Source: Acinetobacter sp. A2
GTDB lineage: Bacteria > Pseudomonadota > Gammaproteobacteria > Pseudomonadales > Moraxellaceae
Direction: 5' to 3'
Length of the DNA: 59,446 bases
Assembly (NCBI RefSeq): GCF_012371325.1
Contig: NZ_JAAZQX010000018.1
Coordinates: 1-59,446 of the forward strand
Under the pieces are notes generated by a model. That model did no database searches, had not been told where the DNA came from, and saw only the letters and a program-made list of their open reading frames with translations. Position numbers and translations under genes: made by a program. Positions 55,500 to 59,446 of this stretch are shown here, piece after piece (the first letter of the stretch is position 1; every line of letters begins with the position of its first letter).

Positions 55500-55756
55500 G
55501 TCGGATTTCCAGCGGTGTGGCAGTAATTCTTCTATTTGGGTCACTTTATGTGTCGGCAACCTTTTCAGAACATCACTTAAATAGGCATACGGATCCAGCC
55601 CATTCAGCTTTGCTGACTGGATTAATGTCATGATATTGGCTGCTCGCTGACCGCTGCGCAGCGAACCTGCAAATAGCCAATTCTTACGTCCCAACGCCCA
55701 AGGTCGCATCTGGTTGTCGGGTAGTCAGACGCAGTTACCTACGTCCAACCCCCTAA

Positions 55757-55790
55757 GAACCGTGCATGCGAGTTTCCCAGCACACGGCTC
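55757..55790 (-). ncRNA. Group II intron domain V
   Basis: A 34-base hairpin on the minus strand: 5' arm GAGCCGTGTGC, tetraloop-type cap with GAAA, 3' arm GCATGCACGGTTC. This is the catalytic core of the ribozyme, with the AGC-type triad region (GAGCCG). Domain VI follows toward 55716. Confidence 0.85.
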
Positions 55791-55822
55791 AAGCCTCTGC
55801 TAAGGCGCCATTCGGCACCCGG

Positions 55823-57484
55823 TTATACATCGTTGACATTGGCAAACTGAACACTCCTCGGACAATACAGATGGTAAATCTCAAGATTAGCAACTGCATC
55901 CGTTCCACCATGACTTAGCTTCACAATATGACGGCTGTGCCATGGTGTATCTTTGGTGACTGGTTTAAGACAGGCGCAGCAGCGACCACCTTGTTTTAGC
56001 CACACCCGATACAGCTTGGCTCGCCCCTTTGCGGAGACCAGCATTCTTTTACCCCATCGGGATTCGAAGTACTCATCCCATGCGGGGTCATGAGGGTTAG
56101 CAGCAGCCTTGATCTTGATATGTCGCACAATTGGCGTGTCCGAGGCAGACACTAATGTGTATTGTCGCTTCCGACCATCAGCGGACTGTTCATCACATGA
56201 GAACACCCATCGACGCGCTCCTTGTACTTTGAAATACCGATCTTTGACCCATCGGAGTGTCTTGCGAGGGTGGCGACGTACAGCCCATCGCCAGAGCATT
56301 TCCCACACTGCGTTGTCTACCTGGTTGAAAACCTTCTTGGCAACGACATGACTATGATAGTTGGCCCAACCCCTTAGAATCGGGTTGAGCAAACCGATCA
56401 AAGTGGCCTGTCGTGTCGCTTTGTTTGCATTGATTAATGCTCGCAGCTTGTCAAGATGAGCGCTGATGTTTGCCTTTGACGGCTTGATCAGTAGCTTGCC
56501 GTTGTACTTACGTACGTTCCAGCCAAGAAAATCGAACCCGTTCCCTATGTGCGTGATTTTGGTCTTTTCCTGAGAGAGCACGAGACCGCGCTCCGCCAGA
56601 AATTCAACCACGGCAGGGCGAACTTCATTTTCGAGCCACTCTTTAGAATACCCCGTGATGATGAAATCATCCGCATACCGTACCAGTTGCAGCTTTTTGC
56701 CTGTCCATTTGGCGTTAGGGAACCTCTTCGCCAGCATCGTTTCCAGTCCGTCCAAGGTCATGTTGGCCAACACCGGGGAGATAATACCTCCTTGCGGTGT
56801 TCCGGAAAGACTGGGAAACAGCTTGCTTTGGTAGACGTAACCGGCTTTGAGCCATTTCCGTAGAATCACCTTGTCCATTGGGAGGTTGGCGATCATCCAG
56901 TCATGGCTGATATTGTCGAAACAGCCTTGAATGTCACCCTCTAGCACCCACTCCGCACTTACTTTTCTTGACAGCACACCAAAGCACTGTGCTGCAGCAT
57001 CCGCGGTTGAGCGTTGTGGTCTGAATCCATAAGAGTTCCGATCAGCGGTGGTCTCCGCGATGGGTTCCAAAGCCAGCAGATGGAGCGCCTGCATGGCCCG
57101 GCATTTCATCGTGGGTATCCCGAGAGGTCTCATCTTGCCATTTTTCTTCGGAATAAGGACTCTCCGAAGCGGAAGGGGCGTGTAACCTCGCCTCTTCAAC
57201 GACATCATCGCACCGGTCTTGGCCTTGGGTGTATTCCAAGTCACCTTGTCGACCCCAGCCGTGTTTTTGCCTTTGTTTTCAGACACTCGTTTTACGGCCA
57301 ATGCTTTGCCACTAAACGAGTGAGTCAGCAGCCATTGCAGAGCTTTCGCCTTGTTATACCTGCCGTCTTGTACCGCCTTCACAATACGCGCTTGCAGCCC
57401 TCTGACATGACGCTGTACAGCAATCCAATCGATGCTGTCCCACGATGTGCTGGAAGGCGCACACGCTGATACTGCTGCGTTCAT
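55823..57484 (-). CDS. ltrA: Group II intron reverse transcriptase/maturase
   Basis: 553 residues from the ATG at 57484, which has GGAGGGAGAG four bases upstream; the open frame extends to 57577. The RT domain (about 50-300) holds FRPQRSTADAA, GDIQGCFDNISH, SGTPQGGIISP and the catalytic YADD (270-273). A maturase X domain follows (about 330-410, GWANYHSHVVAKKVFNQVD). The C-terminal HNH-like region has CCACLKP, RHIVKLSHGG and NLEIYHLYC, but the last His seems missing, so endonuclease activity is uncertain. It promotes intron splicing and retrohoming. Higher GC and different codon use mark it as foreign. Confidence 0.94.
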   Translation of the reverse strand: MNAAVSACAPSSTSWDSIDWIAVQRHVRGLQARIVKAVQDGRYNKAKALQWLLTHSFSGKALAVKRVSENKGKNTAGVDKVTWNTPKAKTGAMMSLKRRGYTPLPLRRVLIPKKNGKMRPLGIPTMKCRAMQALHLLALEPIAETTADRNSYGFRPQRSTADAAAQCFGVLSRKVSAEWVLEGDIQGCFDNISHDWMIANLPMDKVILRKWLKAGYVYQSKLFPSLSGTPQGGIISPVLANMTLDGLETMLAKRFPNAKWTGKKLQLVRYADDFIITGYSKEWLENEVRPAVVEFLAERGLVLSQEKTKITHIGNGFDFLGWNVRKYNGKLLIKPSKANISAHLDKLRALINANKATRQATLIGLLNPILRGWANYHSHVVAKKVFNQVDNAVWEMLWRWAVRRHPRKTLRWVKDRYFKVQGARRWVFSCDEQSADGRKRQYTLVSASDTPIVRHIKIKAAANPHDPAWDEYFESRWGKRMLVSAKGRAKLYRVWLKQGGRCCACLKPVTKDTPWHSRHIVKLSHGGTDAVANLEIYHLYCPRSVQFANVNDV

Positions 57485-59446
57485 TTGCTCTCCCTCCATT
57501 AAAAGGGTTCTACACACTCTCTTGTGATGAGAGACCATAAGGACGTCAGCCCGCTTTCGCGTGAGGTAATGTTTCAACCTCTATCCAACCCATTACAGAC
57601 TGGCATTCGCTTTTTCCTCGTTCCTTCGCCCGCATCACCATGGGCAGTTTTTGCAAACTGCTTTCCCAATGGGGGTAATACGGGATTTCCACGTTCCGCT
57701 TACTGAAGTACATCGGCTTAGGTGCCTGCTATCGACCGGGAGGCGTATGGGTCACGAATGCGTAGTAGAAAGACGCGATTCCCACCTCCATTACCGTTTT
57801 GGTTCGAGCGTATTAGCCATTTCCGCTCGTTCAATTTAACGATCGTTGCGCAGATTCACATGTGTTCACCATACCGATTATCTAGCCCTTGTCCGGCTAT
57901 GGCTGCCAGAAGAGTACGCCTCTCACGATTGATACCCCGCACCTTACGGTGCCTCGTTACATTGTCGAAGGCGCTCTTTATTCAGCCTTCTAGATTCACC
58001 CGGTGACACGGGTGGTTCCCGCAGGGGGAACAACTTCATTAAGCGACTTCGTGTCGCACTTCCACCCAATTATTATCTATAGGTAGATTGCCATCATCCA
58101 GATAGCGGCTTAAGGCTGGCCAACGCTTCAGAGTGTAATTGATGGCCTTGGCGGTTGGAGAACTCGATGGCACCGTCAGATAATGTTGGTTGAGCCATTC
58201 ATACAGTTGTTGCATCACCGGTTGGCTGTGCTGTTGTCGGTATTCGCGGCGGTCTTCCGCTGTACCATCGGTCTTTTTCCTGAGCTCTGCTTCTATCGCA
58301 TACAGTTTCTGAATCAGCACTAATGCCTGTTCAGCGATCTGACTTTTCCCGGTCACATGCAGTTCATGGAATTTACGACGTGCATGGGCCATGCAGCCCA
58401 CCTCAATGACCTGGCCTGATTTAAAGCGTGCTTTATAACCACTGTAATCATCACAGACCAGATAGCCCTGCCAGCCTTTCAAGAACTCTGCAGCATGCTG
58501 GCCTGAACGACTATCCTGAAAGTCATAGATCACTGCCTGAACTGGATTGTACTGTGTAGTGGCATAGGCCCAGACATAACCTTTCTTCGGTTTTTTATCA
58601 TTCTCACCCATCCGCATGATGGTGACCGGTGTTTCATCTGCATGCAGCACCTGCTGTTGTAGTACCACCTCTTTTAAGGCATTGGCCAGAGGTTCCAGTT
58701 CTACACCGCAGCGACCTATCCAGTCAGATAACGTTGATCTAGAAAGCTCGATCCCGCCCGCTGATAGATCAGACGTTGACGGTACAGCGGCAAATGATCG
58801 GCATACTTCGATACCAGCACATGGCTGAGCAGTTCAGGTGAAGCAATGCCTTTATCAATCACATAGGCAGGCATCGCTTGCTGAGTCAGGGTGTCACACT
58901 GATCACAGACCCATTTGCCACGCACATGCTGTTCCTTATAGAACTGTGCCGGTCTGAAATGCAGTTTTTCACTGATATCTTCGCCGATACGACGTAACTG
59001 GCAGCCACAACTGCATTGGGTTGATGCTGGTTCATGCTCAATACGAATGGTGTGTAGATGATCCGGCAGCAGTCGACGTTTAGGTTTGTTGACTGTGGCT
59101 TTCTCTGTCGCTGCATCGGTTTTATCTGCATTCAGCCGCTCCAGTTCCAAATCAACTGCTGCGATATCTTCTTCAACCGCTTCATCCCATAGGTGGATTT
59201 GTTTTGCAGTGAGATGTTCGTTTTTACTGCCGAATTTGTGCTTTTTAAACAGCGCCAGTTCATGCTCGTATTTTTGATTGAGAATAGAAAGATGCTGAAC
59301 TTTGGCATCCAATTGCTGGTTTGATTTTTCTAATTCTTGATTTGATTGTGCCAGAGACTGATGCTGCAGCGCCAACTGTCTGGTAAATTCCAGCAGTTGT
59401 TCATGGGTCAGTTGGCTTAAATCAGGCAGCGTATTCATGACCGCAG

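Larger units (their letters stand above)
55716..58059 (-). mobile_element. Group II intron with encoded maturase, inserted in tnpC
   Basis: 2344 bases on the tnpC strand. The 5' end is GTGCGACACGAAG (matching GUGYG) at 58059; the 3' end is CTACCCGAC at 55716. The exon codons on either side, GAA and AAC, join as WVE-NQM, the expected IS66 sequence, so the borders are exact to the base. Domain V is at 55757-55790. The 574 bases from 57485 to 58059, otherwise gene-free, are the ribozyme's domains I to IV, and 55716-55822 hold domains V and VI. The maturase frame is complete, so the intron may be able to splice and move. Confidence 0.92.
55491..59438 (-). pseudogene. tnpC: IS66-family transposase tnpC, split by a group II intron and frameshifted
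   Basis: Three pieces on the minus strand. 59438 to about 58752: N-terminus with a coiled coil (QSNQELEKSNQQLDAKVQ) and the zinc-binding CSCGCQLRRIG and CDQC region. About 58752 to 58060: the DDE core with LHADETP, CDDYSGY and the final PIDNNWVE. 55715 to 55491: the C-terminus NQMRPWALGRKNWLFAGS to LLPHRW. A one-base deletion near 58752 (in GCGGG-ATCGAG) shifts the frame between pieces one and two. A group II intron (55716-58059) separates pieces two and three without changing frame. The last residues (KSDQN) run into the IS3 remnant. Confidence 0.9.
55500..59446 (-). mobile_element. IS66-family element (partial, runs off the right edge)
   Basis: Contains tnpC with its inserted group II intron. 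The element's left end is lost at the junction with the IS3 remnant (about 55500), and no IS66 terminal repeat was found there. The accessory genes tnpA and tnpB would lie beyond the window. Confidence 0.8.

Noticed and set aside
56109..57469. Rightward open frames opposite the intron maturase
   Set aside because: They are antisense shadows of a clearly coding reverse transcriptase in a GC-richer segment.

Overview
The window reads as a chromosomal segment of an Acinetobacter species (Moraxellaceae, Gammaproteobacteria). This rests on gene order and protein character: secA next to argJ, the trpA-accD-folC-SPOR operon, a BaeSR pair whose regulator closely matches the Acinetobacter form, a ZnuD-type zinc receptor with a Zur-like palindrome, and aspS bordering a glycosyltransferase island in the place where Acinetobacter keeps its lipooligosaccharide outer-core (OC) locus. 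No similarity search was run, so the genus is an inference.

Layout. 1-3663: a yfiRNB-type c-di-GMP operon (periplasmic YfiR, membrane diguanylate cyclase YfiN, outer-membrane lipoprotein YfiB), split by a tnpB-only IS200/IS605-family element between yfiN and yfiB. 3712-4253: a four-gene tRNA operon (Pro-Arg-His-Pro) with its own promoter and terminator. 4331-10204: nadA, argJ, a small exported protein and secA, all leftward. 10543-15349: a 1-Cys peroxiredoxin facing the overlapping leftward operon trpA-accD-folC-SPOR protein. 15788-21799: an AraC regulator divergent from a PF10118-type protein, two DUF proteins (DUF2804, DUF1543) and trpF-trpB. 22003-24820: a cobalamin riboswitch, btuB and a corrinoid adenosyltransferase, a B12 uptake and activation module. 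24989-29224: a glycerophosphodiesterase, an acyl desaturase, SelO and a YjbR-like protein preceded by three DnaA boxes. 29332-32451: baeSR divergent from a duplicated Spy/CpxP-like lipoprotein. 32787-37214: two acyl-CoA dehydrogenase paralogues and psiE. 37358-43177: a His/Tyr-rich exported protein, a small unknown, a phospholipase-D-type protein, znuD and a DUF4184 membrane protein.

43381-54593: aspS, a tiny membrane protein, then an AT-rich surface-glycan island: capsule-type transferase, DUF4422 protein, UDP-galactopyranose mutase, GT4, ELM1-like protein, GT2, polysaccharide deacetylase, a second ELM1-like protein and UDP-glucose dehydrogenase. 54663-59446 is a nest of mobile elements: a 5'-truncated IS3-family remnant fused to an IS66-family element whose tnpC carries a frameshift and a 2.34-kb group II intron.

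The most striking observations are: (i) the IS605-type insertion can be undone on paper to restore a yfiN/yfiB overlap of stop and start codons; (ii) its TnpB lacks the usual RuvC-II glutamate; (iii) the group II intron sits exactly after the presumed catalytic Glu codon of the IS66 transposase, in frame; (iv) a duplicated two-cysteine lipoprotein with Spy-like motifs lies divergent to baeSR; and (v) three DnaA boxes lie within 40 bp upstream of an ordinary gene.
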